From positions 1-56,945 of the forward strand of contig JBMQEM010000143.1 of assembly GCA_049363815.1 (NCBI GenBank): a stretch of 56,945 bases of DNA, read 5' to 3'. This DNA comes from JADKIH01 sp049363815. Lineage in GTDB: Bacteria > Bacteroidota > Bacteroidia > AKYH767-A > 2013-40CM-41-45. Within the stretch, counting starts at the first letter, position 1. Every line of letters begins with the position of its first letter. Below are positions 1 through 8,957 of the stretch, piece after piece. The translations under genes were made by a program, and so were the position numbers. The notes below the pieces were generated by a model, which ran no database searches, was not told the origin of the DNA, and worked only from the letters and a program-made list of their open reading frames with translations.

Positions 1-1734
1 TCCCACATCTTTCATATAAATTACTGCCTCATACAAAACTTCCTCTATATATAATTTCAGATTTTGGTCTGGTACGTTATTTAAAATCTGAGGAAGAATA
101 TCCGTCTTGAATTTCTCTGTTAAATAATTGTCAATAGCCCCGACAATTAAAGTCAGTAGTGCATGAGAATCTGCTTGTGCAGCATTCGGATTTGCAAGGT
201 CAAATGAACCGGCATTTTGCAAAAACAATTTAAGAATCTCATTTTCTGCTTTTGCAAAATCATTTTTAAAAATGTTTATAAATTGTTTAAGCTCCGGTAT
301 TGCAGACAGTACATTATTAACTATTAAATCATCAACTAAAAATTGCAGTAAATCAGCATAAGATAATCCGCCATTACCACCAATAACATTTCTTATTGCA
401 ACAATAATTTTTTGATCAGGTTGCACACTCAATGGCCCGCTAAAGGGTTGGGTGTTTGTATTAACACTGCCTGCACCAATGGCCACAGCATAAGCCGATG
501 CTGAATTTACTTTTGCCTTTATAGATTGCAACAGTAATTCCGAAGTGCAATAAATAATACTGATTGATTTTTCTAATTCGGGTAATGGGATGGTAAGTGC
601 ATTTACCAGCGCAATTGATTTTTGAATAAGGGTTTCCCAGTACGTTAAATTATCTGATGAATCCTGGAAAGGTTCGGCCGGCATTGCTAAAAGCTGCTCT
701 GCCAAATCAGTTCTTTCTGGTAATGCAGCATCCCATGTTCCGGCAGGAAGGTTGGTCAATGTTTGTTCAAGTAGTTTTCTTACTGCATCAATTCCACTAT
801 CTAGAAGTTTGTTAAAAATAAACCTCTGCGATTCTTCAAGGAACGTTTTAACAGCTTCATCACATAGTATGGCTGCATCATTTTTGGAATGACCCGGGTT
901 GTTTTCTGCAATTTTAAGTCCCACATCGTATGCAATACGCAATGCAATTTTAGCCACCGGTGCAAAAGCTTCAAACCAAGGTGTAAGATTCAGACTAACA
1001 TCATCGGGAGGCAGTCCATCAGGATTATTACCTAATTTAAGATCGGAGGGAATTAATTTCAGGATCTCATTTATAGTAGTATCAACGGTTTTGTCAACCG
1101 CACGCCCATAAAATCTCCTGAAATCTTTAAACTCTGCACCCGCTTTAAATCCCATACCCACTCCTGCAGCAAGCCCGACACCTGCATCTATCGTATAAAA
1201 AAATCCTGCTTTGTCTCCTGCCTTTTCAACGATGGTGCCCGATACCGATACCGATGCATGAGCTTTTGCAGAGGCTGAAACATTAATTTCAAAAGAACCA
1301 CCAATACTAACTTCTTCGAGAAATAATAAGAGAATTTCCAAAGGTAAGCCAATCAAATTGGGGTCACGTTTAGCAAGCAGAACGAAATCGCCAATAGAGA
1401 GACCCAATGCAACTTCGACCCCTGCTGCCGCTTCCGCAATCGCTTCTGCTTTCGCAGAAAATCCGAACTCATCAAAAAGATTTAATGGAAGTTGAAGTTG
1501 AATTCCAGCTTGTGCCCTTGCAAATGCTGTTCCTTCAATGCTTGCATGCACGAATTTAGAAAGCTCTGCAGAAGCATTAGCAAATGCTTCAACTCCTAAC
1601 TCTGCTTTGATACCTCGTTTGAATCTTGCTTCACCAATAAAGTTTAGTCCAGTTCGTGCTTGAGCAGCAGCGAAATCAGTTTTTGCACTTGCGCCTGCGC
1701 CAAGTATTGGTTGAGAAAAATCTATACCTGCCAT
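1..1734 (-). CDS. Large Ala-rich hypothetical protein (3' end outside window)
   Basis: The minus strand is open from an ATG at 1734-1732 to the left edge, 578 codons with no stop, so the C-terminus is missing. The protein starts MAGIDFSQPILGAGA and has no signal peptide. The first ~200 residues are rich in Ala, Glu and Phe in amphipathic stretches, and around residues 140-150 there is a hydrophobic stretch (LPLEILLLFLEEV). A Gly/Ala-rich segment follows (GVGLAAGVGMGFKAGAEF). The rest is helical, with Leu/Ile/Lys-rich segments. I recognise no catalytic motif and cannot name a family. It lies inside the genomic island, transcribed away from the defence genes. The composition would suit a large helical structural or toxin-like protein, but that is only an impression. 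Confidence 0.85.
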   Translation of the reverse strand, partial: MAGIDFSQPILGAGASAKTDFAAAQARTGLNFIGEARFKRGIKAELGVEAFANASAELSKFVHASIEGTAFARAQAGIQLQLPLNLFDEFGFSAKAEAIAEAAAGVEVALGLSIGDFVLLAKRDPNLIGLPLEILLLFLEEVSIGGSFEINVSASAKAHASVSVSGTIVEKAGDKAGFFYTIDAGVGLAAGVGMGFKAGAEFKDFRRFYGRAVDKTVDTTINEILKLIPSDLKLGNNPDGLPPDDVSLNLTPWFEAFAPVAKIALRIAYDVGLKIAENNPGHSKNDAAILCDEAVKTFLEESQRFIFNKLLDSGIDAVRKLLEQTLTNLPAGTWDAALPERTDLAEQLLAMPAEPFQDSSDNLTYWETLIQKSIALVNALTIPLPELEKSISIIYCTSELLLQSIKAKVNSASAYAVAIGAGSVNTNTQPFSGPLSVQPDQKIIVAIRNVIGGNGGLSYADLLQFLVDDLIVNNVLSAIPELKQFINIFKNDFAKAENEILKLFLQNAGSFDLANPNAAQADSHALLTLIVGAIDNYLTEKFKTDILPQILNNVPDQNLKLYIEEVLYEAVIYMKDVG

Positions 1735-2177
1735 ATGATTTTATTTTGAAGTTTGCTAATTATATATCGATTCAATATGAAGGTCGATTTCTTAGATAAT
1801 AGCAATTAGTTCACCATTGTTTACACTAAAAACTGCTAAGGTTAATTCGATTGCACAGGTGTAAAGATTAATGTAACAGCAAATTAAGCGGTATAAATTT
1901 CTATGGTTTAGAATTAAAACAGACAATATAATTTATATAGACCTTCCGTATGTGTACCAGCTTAATAGCAAATGGTTTTTTCATATTAAGCTATAAATTG
2001 AAATCTTTAACTAAACTTTATTTGCAATTCTATCCAAGGGTCCACCAAAACTATAAATAACCCGTCAACAAATTTTTATTATGAATTCAAACATAAAAAC
2101 AATATTTTTCATAAACAAATTTTATGCAAATAATTTTGGAATTTTACTCAACATTAAAATACACCTTAAGAGAATAA
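1735..2177. other. Intergenic stretch, no gene seen
   Basis: About 440 AT-rich bases between the start of the partial minus-strand gene and the degraded lipoprotein tail. It should carry the promoter of the minus-strand gene. A 46-codon plus-strand reading frame from the ATG at 2081 begins like a lysine-rich leader but ends at 2221 in a different frame from the lipoprotein tail; it could be the frame-shifted N-terminus of that pseudogene. Nothing else is supportable. Confidence 0.4.
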
Positions 2178-2534
2178 CTCAAGCTACCGCAAACAGATTG
2201 GACGGCCTTTGGAAAATTTGATCTGAACGGGTTTGGATATTTTACATAAAACATTCTTAGCAATGGAGCCGTAATGGTTTATTACAGGTCGATCAATACA
2301 TCTAATTATACCGCCTTGCCTTTCACCGTTCCAATCAATGGAAATTATTCTACAACATTTCTATTTATTGCCTCTGCCGGTTATATTCAATTGAAAACTC
2401 TTGATTCAGATACCCGAACCTTACTGCCTGCTGACATCATGTATATTAAGGTTGTTGCTCTTGATGGTAGCCAGAGAATTGCTAATCCGAATCACGAATT
2501 TGAAGGATTTCGAGCAAGTTCGGATAAAATTTGA
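2178..2534 (+). pseudogene. Degraded C-terminal part of a Bacteroidota lipoprotein-type hypothetical protein
   Basis: Frame 3 reads WTAFGKFDLNGFGYFT, then a TAA at 2247-2249, then NILSNGAVMVYYRS and a beta-rich tail ending in SQRIANPNHEFEGF. This pattern (aromatic-rich strand, IT.NIL.NGAV.VY, ALPF, KVV...G..R.ANP) matches, from memory, the C-terminal half of a common Bacteroidota family of small lipoproteins. The TAA sits where homologs often carry Gln, so a CAA-to-TAA change is likely. No lipoprotein signal peptide is found in frame upstream, where another stop occurs at 2175-2177. An 86-codon frame starting at 2274 is open but lacks the N-terminal half, so I read it as a remnant rather than a small gene. 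Confidence 0.6.
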
Positions 2535-2548
2535 CCTCTAGATTGCAC

Positions 2549-2604
2549 GAAAATTCCGTAAAAAAAAGTAAATTTTCCAGTTTTACTTTTTTTACGGAAT
2601 TTTC
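2549..2604. terminator. Long AT-rich bidirectional terminator hairpin
   Basis: Arms of about 23 bases (GAAAATTCCGT plus A-run plus GTAAA, and its complement) with an 8-11 base loop and T-runs on both sides. The two arms differ by one base in the A/T run (8 versus 7). It sits just after the degraded lipoprotein tail, so it probably ended that gene. Confidence 0.7.
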
Positions 2605-2620
2605 TTTTTTTTCTAACGCC

Positions 2621-2717
2621 TGTTTACACGTGTTTACATCTGTTCGATTTTTGTGGGTTTACAGGAAGATTTACGAAGAAATTTTTAATACACATGTAAA
2701 CAGCTATTAACATGTGT
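2621..2717. promoter_or_regulatory. Cluster of GTTTACA motifs and palindromes upstream of the NTPase gene
   Basis: GTTTACA occurs at 2622-2628, 2632-2638 and 2657-2663 and inverted at 2695-2701. Two palindromic elements overlap them: ACACGTGT at 2626-2633 and the inverted repeat ACACATGT/ACATGTGT at 2690-2697 and 2710-2717. Four copies of a 7-mer in 80 bases of otherwise gene-free DNA look like an operator or a replication/recombination-protein binding region. The DNA from 2718 to 2782 holds nothing I can name. Confidence 0.35.
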
Positions 2718-2857
2718 ATAGTGATTTTTAGTTGAATCAGTGTTTGAATAAAAACTTTGAAATTTAGCTTCTTTGTCGATAAATAAAATTTCGAAATTTT
2801 CGGAAAATTCTTAGTGATTCTCCCAAAATACTATACTTACCAAATTCCGATGATCAA

Positions 2858-3070
2858 GTGAGCTCACAAAAATTCTTCTTAAATTGTGTCTTCAATATCC
2901 ACGGAATCAAGTGGAAGTTTTCAAATGAAAAAGGACAATTGAGCGGAATTTCTAACATGAGAAGTTCTAAAGGAATCGCTATAGATACAGGCATCACTTA
3001 TAAAGCACCTATGCTAGTTATCAGGATCGGTAGTAAAGAAAAAGTCCATTTCGAGGTGCCATTCTCTTGA
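2858..3070 (+). CDS. Short hypothetical ORF, GTG start, possibly a fragment
   Basis: A 70-codon frame from a GTG. The frame is open further upstream to 2783 (96 codons in all), but no ATG lies in that extension. The translation (FFLNCVFNIHGIKWKF ... APMLVIRIGSKEKVHFEV) is compositionally plausible but matches nothing I recognise. It lies directly upstream of the large NTPase gene on the same strand. It could be a small upstream partner, the tail of a lost gene, or chance. Confidence 0.25.
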   Translation: MSSQKFFLNCVFNIHGIKWKFSNEKGQLSGISNMRSSKGIAIDTGITYKAPMLVIRIGSKEKVHFEVPFS

Positions 3071-3152
3071 AAACTACCGAATGAAATGGAAAGATTTACA
3101 AAATGGTTTGATAGATCGTCTGTAAAAAATAAATAAAGAATTTAAAAAGCAC

Positions 3153-6100
3153 ATGGAAAAATTTATAGAACTTAATCGTACATTTTCCGAACAATCAATT
3201 AGTCCTGAAATAAATTATATCGACGATGATAGGATTACAAAATCGTATAATAAAAGTGAAAGTAAAACTTGGGAAGAAATATTAGGGGAATATAGAGTTA
3301 TTTTATTGGCGGAAGCTGGAGCTGGCAAGACACTCGAAATACAACAGGCGACAAATAAATTAAGGGCCGAAAAAAAGAACGCCTTCTTTTTACGATTAGA
3401 ACACATTGCAGATGACTTAGAAAGCGCTTTTGAAATTGGAAAGTACGATGAGTTTCAAGCATGGCTCGCTTCAAAAGAAGAAGGTTGGTTTTTACTTGAT
3501 TCAGTCGATGAAGCGCGTTTAAAAGATCCCAGAGATTTTGATAAAGCCATTCGAAAACTTGCCAAAATTATTGATACTGCAAGTCAAAGGACTCATATCA
3601 TTATTACTTCAAGAGTTTCTGCTTGGAGACCAAATTCTGATTTGGTGCTATGTCAAACTTTATTAAGGTTTAATAATTCAGAAAAGGAAAATTTATCAGA
3701 GGTTGACTTGAATAGCAGCAAATCCGAGATCATCAAGAAAAAGAAAAATGTAGTAAAAGAAACTTCCAATGAGAGCTCATTCAAAATATACAAATTGGAT
3801 GATCTAACAAAAAATCAAATTAAGATTTTTGCATTTTCTAAAGGAGTTGAAAATATCACAACGTTTTTAGAAGATATTGAGAGACAAGACGCATGGATGT
3901 TCACTACTCGTCCTCAAGATTTAGAAGATATTATTGTTTATTGGAATGAGAATGGAAAAATAGGAAGTCAATTAGAGTTAATAAAACACAATGTCGATAG
4001 AAAGCTAGTTGAGCGAGAACAAAACAGAGCAACGATAGAAAAACTATCATCAAATAAAATGATAGAGTGCGTCGAAACACTTGCTGCAGCAAGTTCCTTT
4101 ATGAATAAATCTATTTTTAAAATCCCAGATGGCACTCATAATACGAAGGGTATTGATTTAAAGTTAGTGTTACCTGATTTAAAGACCGAGGAATATCAAG
4201 AAATTTTAAGCAGACCAATTTTTGATGAGGCTATTTATGGTACGGTTAGATTTCACCATCGCTCAGTCAGGGAATATTTAACAGCAAAATGGATTTGCGG
4301 AAAATTAGATCAAAAAACTTCAAGAAAACAAATTGAAAATTTATTTTTTCAAAAAAAATATGGCGTTGATGTCTTAGTGCCTTCAATGAAACCAATCTTA
4401 TCTTGGTTAACGCTATTTGATTATAAAATAAGGCAACGCACATTTAAACTTGAACCCGAAATTATTCTTGAGGGTGGTGATCCTTCCATACTTGAAGTAG
4501 AAGATCGAAGAAATATTCTTCATGCGGTTTGCGAGAATATTTCAATGGGACAATTTAGTAGAGCTTTCAGAAATAATGTCCCAGTACGACGCTTTAGCTC
4601 TCATGAATTGTCAGACGATATTAGGGACTTGCTCAATAAGTATAATGAGAATGATCGAGTAATTGATTATTTGCTTTCTTTAATTTGGGAAGGAAATTTG
4701 AAAGAACTTGTACTTGAATCCAAAGCACTAGCATTAAGTTCGAAAACACAAAAATACAATCGACGAGATGCAATTTATATAGTAAAGGCGCTTGGATCAA
4801 AAGAAGATTTCAATGAACTGCTGGTAAGTTTTCAGTCAGAAGAGAAAGTGCACTCCAGAAGTATTTTAACCGCAATAATAGAAAACATTGATTCGACAGA
4901 TGAATCTGTTGATTGGATTTTATCCATGATTTCTAAAGTGGAAAAGAAAAAAAGAAATGATCATGATGAACTCGTTTCTGTCCTAAATTTATTTATAAAC
5001 CGTTCAAATACTAATATTGTCTTTAGACTTATTAAAGGAATTAATATCCTTCTCCACCAAAAGCCTTTTGTTGAAAAACATGACTGTCAAATATCTCAAG
5101 TTCACGGATGGCTCATACAAGTCAGTATTAAATGTATTGAAAAGCTAATTTTAAATAAGGATTCAAAAGCATTAAGTTCAGAAGTGTTGTTTGTGCTCGT
5201 TCAGCTATCAACATTACATTTTTATCGAGATTTCGGTGTATTGAATTTGCAGAACGAAGTTATCAACGCCATGCACGAATGGGACGAGTTAAATCATCGT
5301 TTATTTTGGTATAATGTGGAGGACTCAAGAAAATCTCTATTGAAGAATGAAAAACCTTTAACCAGTATTTTTCAAATATCAAGGCGGAGTTATTGGAGTT
5401 TTAATGGTAAACATTTTGATTTAATCCTTTCAGATATAAAACTTCGACCTTTGGAAGATGATCGTTTAGTCGCTCTATCCTTAGCCTTCCTTTTATATAA
5501 AGATGCTAAACGCCCAAAGGAATGGCTTAAACAACTTAAAAAGAATGTTTCGTCCATTGAAACTTTGAACAAACATTTAAGTGGACTACTGAATCCGCCT
5601 CCGATGTCAATGGAAACAAGACGATACAATCAGCAAGAAGCAAATTGGAAGCGCCAACAAAAAGAACGTCAAGAAAAAAAGAAAAAGCAACATTTAAAAA
5701 ATGTTGAATTTTTAAACTCTAATCTTCCGAAGTTGCGAGAGGGATTGGACAATGGTCAAATTATATCTTGTCAAAGTTTCCTATATAATGTGATGCATGG
5801 TAAGAATAAAAATTCTGCTTCAAGATATAGCATCGGAAATTGGCATGACTTAATTGAAGATTATGGAGACAATGTAGCCATCGCATTTAGAGAAGGTTTA
5901 ATTAAATTTTGGAGATCATTTACACCTGTCCTTCTATCTGAGCTTGAAAGTATTGAAGAAAGAAAAAACAGTACTCCATGGGGTATTGTTATTGGATTAG
6001 CCGGAATAGAAATGGAATTTTCAGATGGCATTGAAAAGCTTACGAAAGCTGAAGCGCAAATTGCATGTAAGTATGCTTTTAATGAACTGAATTCATTTCC

Positions 6101-7514
6101 AAATTGGTTTTATCAATTGTATACAAAGTTCCCGAATGAAATATTTGATTTAGTCTGTCAAGAAATAAAGTGGGAGTTTGAGTCTGGAGAATCGAAGCCA
6201 TACATCCTTGCTAAGATCATCTGGAGCGCTGAATGGTTACATGACAAACTATCTCCGCAACTTTTATCCTTTTTAGATAAAGAGCCACTCAACATTGATA
6301 ATTTGGGTTACGCTTTAAAAATAATCCAAAAGAATAATACTGTATCTGATGAAATGCTTGCAGCTATTTCGATGAGGAAAGTAAAAGAACTTTCTGACGC
6401 ACCTAACAGAACTCTATGGCTCTCCTGTTGGATAGGAGTCGATCCTGATAATGCAATTCCTTTTTTGGTGTCTTATCTTGAAGAATTGAATTCGAAAGAT
6501 TCAGAAGAAGCCAAAAATGCTGCAATGAGAATTTTAGTTGATCTGGTCGGAGAAAGAACTACAAATTCCAATGTCAGAGGAAATTATAAAACAGCTGACT
6601 TTTTAAAACAACTTTTCATTTTGATGCATCGCTATATAAAAGTTCAAGACGATATTGAAAGAGCCGGAATGGGTGTATACTCTCCTGAATTAAGAGACGA
6701 TGCACAAGAAGCGAGAAATAGATTGTTTTCAATGCTAAGCGAAATACCCGGTAAGGAATCTTATTTGGCAATGATAGAATTGGCTGATTTAAATTTAGTT
6801 CCTAGCCAACAATTATGGATGAAAAAGAAAGCAAAGGATCGCGCAGAGATCGATTCAGAAAATAAGGATTGGAATGAAAGTAAGTTTGCAGAATTCAATA
6901 TTGCTTTAGAACGTTCTCCTTCCAACAATCGTGATCTTTTTGACTTGGCTGTCCAAAGACTAGATGATTTAAAATATTGGTTAGAGGATTCTGATGACAG
7001 CCTTGCGTCTATATTGATTAATGAAAAGTTGGAAACAAAATTCAGAAATTACATTGCGAATTGGTGCAATGAAAAAGCATCAGGGAAATATTTTGTAACG
7101 CAGGAAGAAGAACGAACCGACAAAAAGAGAACTGATTGCAGATTTGTATCTTCCAACTTTAACGCTCCTGTCCCAATAGAAATAAAAATAGCTGACAAAT
7201 GGAGCGGAAATGAATTATTTGAAAGGCTTGAAAATCAATTAAACAATGATTATCTAAGAGACCCAAATTCGAACCATGGAATTTTCCTACTCGTCTATCG
7301 TGGTGAACGAAAGTCGTGGGAGGTAAGTAATCGGAATCGTAACGTAAATTTTTTGGAACTAATTGAAGCCATTCAAGATTACTGGAACAGCATTCAACAC
7401 AAGTATGCAAAGGTTGAACAAATTAAAGTAATTGGAATTGATTTATTAAAAAGATCTATAGAAATTAGGCTTGACAATCCGAAAGTTAAAACACTGACAG
7501 AGTCAAATCCTTAA
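3153..7514 (+). CDS. STAND/NACHT-like NTPase with C-terminal PD-(D/E)XK-like nuclease domain, likely anti-phage defence
   Basis: 1453 residues, no signal peptide. Residues 1-50 form a short lead-in. The NTPase core follows: Walker A AEAGAGKT (53-60), Walker B GWFLLDSVDEARL (about 111-123) and a sensor-like strand HIIITSRVSAWRP (about 148-160). The segment FHHRSVREYL (about 367-376) matches the winged-helix element after NACHT-type NTPase domains. Residues ~400-1250 look like a long alpha-helical solenoid, the usual sensor region of NLR-like proteins. Near the C-terminus D1328, E1343 and K1345 (TDCRF...PIEIK) give the D-x(n)-ExK pattern of PD-(D/E)XK nucleases, followed by a QL..DYLRDP....GIFLLVY helix-strand. 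Inferred role: a sensor that triggers DNA cleavage on infection. The gene lies in an integrative island, with a TIR-like gene 150 bases downstream. The ATG at 3153 is the only good start. Confidence 0.8.
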   Translation: MEKFIELNRTFSEQSISPEINYIDDDRITKSYNKSESKTWEEILGEYRVILLAEAGAGKTLEIQQATNKLRAEKKNAFFLRLEHIADDLESAFEIGKYDEFQAWLASKEEGWFLLDSVDEARLKDPRDFDKAIRKLAKIIDTASQRTHIIITSRVSAWRPNSDLVLCQTLLRFNNSEKENLSEVDLNSSKSEIIKKKKNVVKETSNESSFKIYKLDDLTKNQIKIFAFSKGVENITTFLEDIERQDAWMFTTRPQDLEDIIVYWNENGKIGSQLELIKHNVDRKLVEREQNRATIEKLSSNKMIECVETLAAASSFMNKSIFKIPDGTHNTKGIDLKLVLPDLKTEEYQEILSRPIFDEAIYGTVRFHHRSVREYLTAKWICGKLDQKTSRKQIENLFFQKKYGVDVLVPSMKPILSWLTLFDYKIRQRTFKLEPEIILEGGDPSILEVEDRRNILHAVCENISMGQFSRAFRNNVPVRRFSSHELSDDIRDLLNKYNENDRVIDYLLSLIWEGNLKELVLESKALALSSKTQKYNRRDAIYIVKALGSKEDFNELLVSFQSEEKVHSRSILTAIIENIDSTDESVDWILSMISKVEKKKRNDHDELVSVLNLFINRSNTNIVFRLIKGINILLHQKPFVEKHDCQISQVHGWLIQVSIKCIEKLILNKDSKALSSEVLFVLVQLSTLHFYRDFGVLNLQNEVINAMHEWDELNHRLFWYNVEDSRKSLLKNEKPLTSIFQISRRSYWSFNGKHFDLILSDIKLRPLEDDRLVALSLAFLLYKDAKRPKEWLKQLKKNVSSIETLNKHLSGLLNPPPMSMETRRYNQQEANWKRQQKERQEKKKKQHLKNVEFLNSNLPKLREGLDNGQIISCQSFLYNVMHGKNKNSASRYSIGNWHDLIEDYGDNVAIAFREGLIKFWRSFTPVLLSELESIEERKNSTPWGIVIGLAGIEMEFSDGIEKLTKAEAQIACKYAFNELNSFPNWFYQLYTKFPNEIFDLVCQEIKWEFESGESKPYILAKIIWSAEWLHDKLSPQLLSFLDKEPLNIDNLGYALKIIQKNNTVSDEMLAAISMRKVKELSDAPNRTLWLSCWIGVDPDNAIPFLVSYLEELNSKDSEEAKNAAMRILVDLVGERTTNSNVRGNYKTADFLKQLFILMHRYIKVQDDIERAGMGVYSPELRDDAQEARNRLFSMLSEIPGKESYLAMIELADLNLVPSQQLWMKKKAKDRAEIDSENKDWNESKFAEFNIALERSPSNNRDLFDLAVQRLDDLKYWLEDSDDSLASILINEKLETKFRNYIANWCNEKASGKYFVTQEEERTDKKRTDCRFVSSNFNAPVPIEIKIADKWSGNELFERLENQLNNDYLRDPNSNHGIFLLVYRGERKSWEVSNRNRNVNFLELIEAIQDYWNSIQHKYAKVEQIKVIGIDLLKRSIEIRLDNPKVKTLTESNP

Positions 7515-7664
7515 GTACTAATCCGATCGGTATATCAATTTTTTGTTGATACTTTGTACATCTCTGGTTATCTTTTTGGGGTGAATCAAAGCGGCTTTTG
7601 GCAAATTTAATTGAAATACTTACCTTGTGTTTAATGACATTTATCCTCTGATCAATCGAAATCG

Positions 7665-8276
7665 ATGCAAATTATGAATGAATTAAAAAAATATAATGCG
7701 ACAGCTTTTGTAAGCTGTAGTCTGCGACCTGAGGATGATCCATTCATAAGAATGGTCGAAAAAATTCTTGATATTCACGGAATAAAATTTTTCGGGACTG
7801 TAGGTAGACATTCTGCATCACCTGTCAACCCCGCTGAATTGATGAGAACAAATATTCCGCTTGCAGATATGGTTGTAATCATTGCAACTCCAAGATATGT
7901 ACAGACAGATATCCAAACTGGTAAGGTTAATTTGGGCTTATCTGAAATGGTTCATGCTGAATCAGGTATGGCGTATATGTTGAATAAGCCTGTGATTGTT
8001 TTTGTTCAAGAAGGCACAAATGTAGGAAACTTTTTACCAAACGTTACCCAGTATATAGTCCTTAAAGATTATATGGACGCAAATAATAAGTCTAAAATAA
8101 TTGCAAGCCTCTTACTAAATGCACATAAAATTGTTGAACAGATGAGAGATAATCAATCTAAAAAACAATTTAATGATTTTGGTATGACCGCTTTAGCAGC
8201 GGTGGGCGGTGCATTTCTATTTAGTGAATTATTTTTAGTTGACGAACCAAATAAGACGAGAAAGAAAAAAAAATAG
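7665..8276 (+). CDS. TIR-like / nucleoside deoxyribosyltransferase-like fold protein, putative effector
   Basis: 203 residues. The Rossmann-like pattern is: strand AFVSCSLRPEDD (14-25), helix, strand GIKFFGTVG (39-47), helix ending in PAELMRTNI (56-64), strand ADMVVIIATPRYV (67-79), then EMVHAESGMAYMLNKPVIVFVQEG (94-117). A Glu (about E99) followed by a helix and a P-V-I-V-F-V strand is the layout of TIR and nucleoside 2-deoxyribosyltransferase-type domains, where this Glu attacks the N-glycosidic bond. NAD+ or nucleotide cleavage is therefore a reasonable guess, not shown. Near residues 172-189 a short hydrophobic helix (MTALAAVGGAFLFSEL) precedes a Lys-rich tail, perhaps a membrane anchor. 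Two possible starts: 7665 and 7674. It follows the NTPase-nuclease gene on the same strand. Confidence 0.6.
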   Translation: MQIMNELKKYNATAFVSCSLRPEDDPFIRMVEKILDIHGIKFFGTVGRHSASPVNPAELMRTNIPLADMVVIIATPRYVQTDIQTGKVNLGLSEMVHAESGMAYMLNKPVIVFVQEGTNVGNFLPNVTQYIVLKDYMDANNKSKIIASLLLNAHKIVEQMRDNQSKKQFNDFGMTALAAVGGAFLFSELFLVDEPNKTRKKKK

Positions 8277-8309
8277 AATTTATTCCTTAAAAGACAAAAC
8301 AAACAAAAC

Positions 8310-8573
8310 ATGGAAGAGCATGTGAAAAATAAAAAAGAAGTTTACAACTACCATATTGAAGATGGTCAATTCTCATATGACTTTACAAAAGATTACCTTT
8401 TAGGAAAAGAAGGTGAAATTGTAAATGTATTTACCGAGAGATGCGATGACTATGAAGATATATATATCGTTTTTATAGATGGTAAAAATGTAGAATGTTT
8501 AGGAAATATTGAAAGAAGTTTTCCTTCAAATAAATTGGAACATGATGCATTAAAGGCGTCCTATATAATTTAA
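8310..8573 (+). CDS. Small acidic hypothetical protein of the NTPase/TIR-like cluster
   Basis: 87 residues, 33 bases after the TIR-like gene and on the same strand, so probably co-transcribed. The sequence has a Lys/Glu-rich start, then GKEGEIVNVFTERCDDYEDIYIVFIDGKNVECLGN, which predicts a small beta-rich fold (three or four strands). No signal peptide, no membrane segment, no motif I recognise. Its position suggests an accessory or regulatory component of the system, or simply an unrelated island gene. Confidence 0.6.
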   Translation: MEEHVKNKKEVYNYHIEDGQFSYDFTKDYLLGKEGEIVNVFTERCDDYEDIYIVFIDGKNVECLGNIERSFPSNKLEHDALKASYII

Positions 8574-8593
8574 TCTAAGGATCTTTAAAAAAG

Positions 8594-8716
8594 TTAGATT
8601 TCATTCACATGTTCACGAATAAGGCTAGCGTATAGCTGTCCAATTTCCATTGTTGTTTTGTCAATTAAGTTCTGACATTCGTTTATCTCACGGATAATTT
8701 CCGATTTCTTTTTCAT
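8594..8716 (-). CDS. Possible 40-residue helical small protein
   Basis: A minus-strand ATG at 8716-8714 opens 40 codons ending at TAA 8596-8594. The product starts MKKKSEIIREINECQNLIDK and is a single Lys/Glu/Ile-rich helix with heptad-like spacing. It ends 21 bases after the convergent stop of the 87-residue gene. Size and composition would fit a small regulator or chance. The 240 bases between it and the next gene hold no better candidate. Confidence 0.3.
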   Translation of the reverse strand: MKKKSEIIREINECQNLIDKTTMEIGQLYASLIREHVNEI

Positions 8717-8957
8717 AATTAATATTTTTACAATTATATCAATTAAAACTTCCATTTCCGAAGTTTATCTAGTAAACTTAATTTAATAAATTAGTTCTGG
8801 AAATTTTCAGGCTATTTATTACCTATTGAAGAATTTGTTGAGGATGTACTAATGAAAGGAATGATTTTGCAAACTAAGATTTTGCAGATCAAAATTTTTG
8901 AGAATCAGTTTAATCATATTGAAAATTTGATTGTTACCTCAAAGCAGAGGTTTGCGT

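Noticed and set aside
899..1111. 70-codon plus-strand ORF near the left edge
   Set aside because: Antisense to the open 578-codon frame, which has far more protein-like composition.
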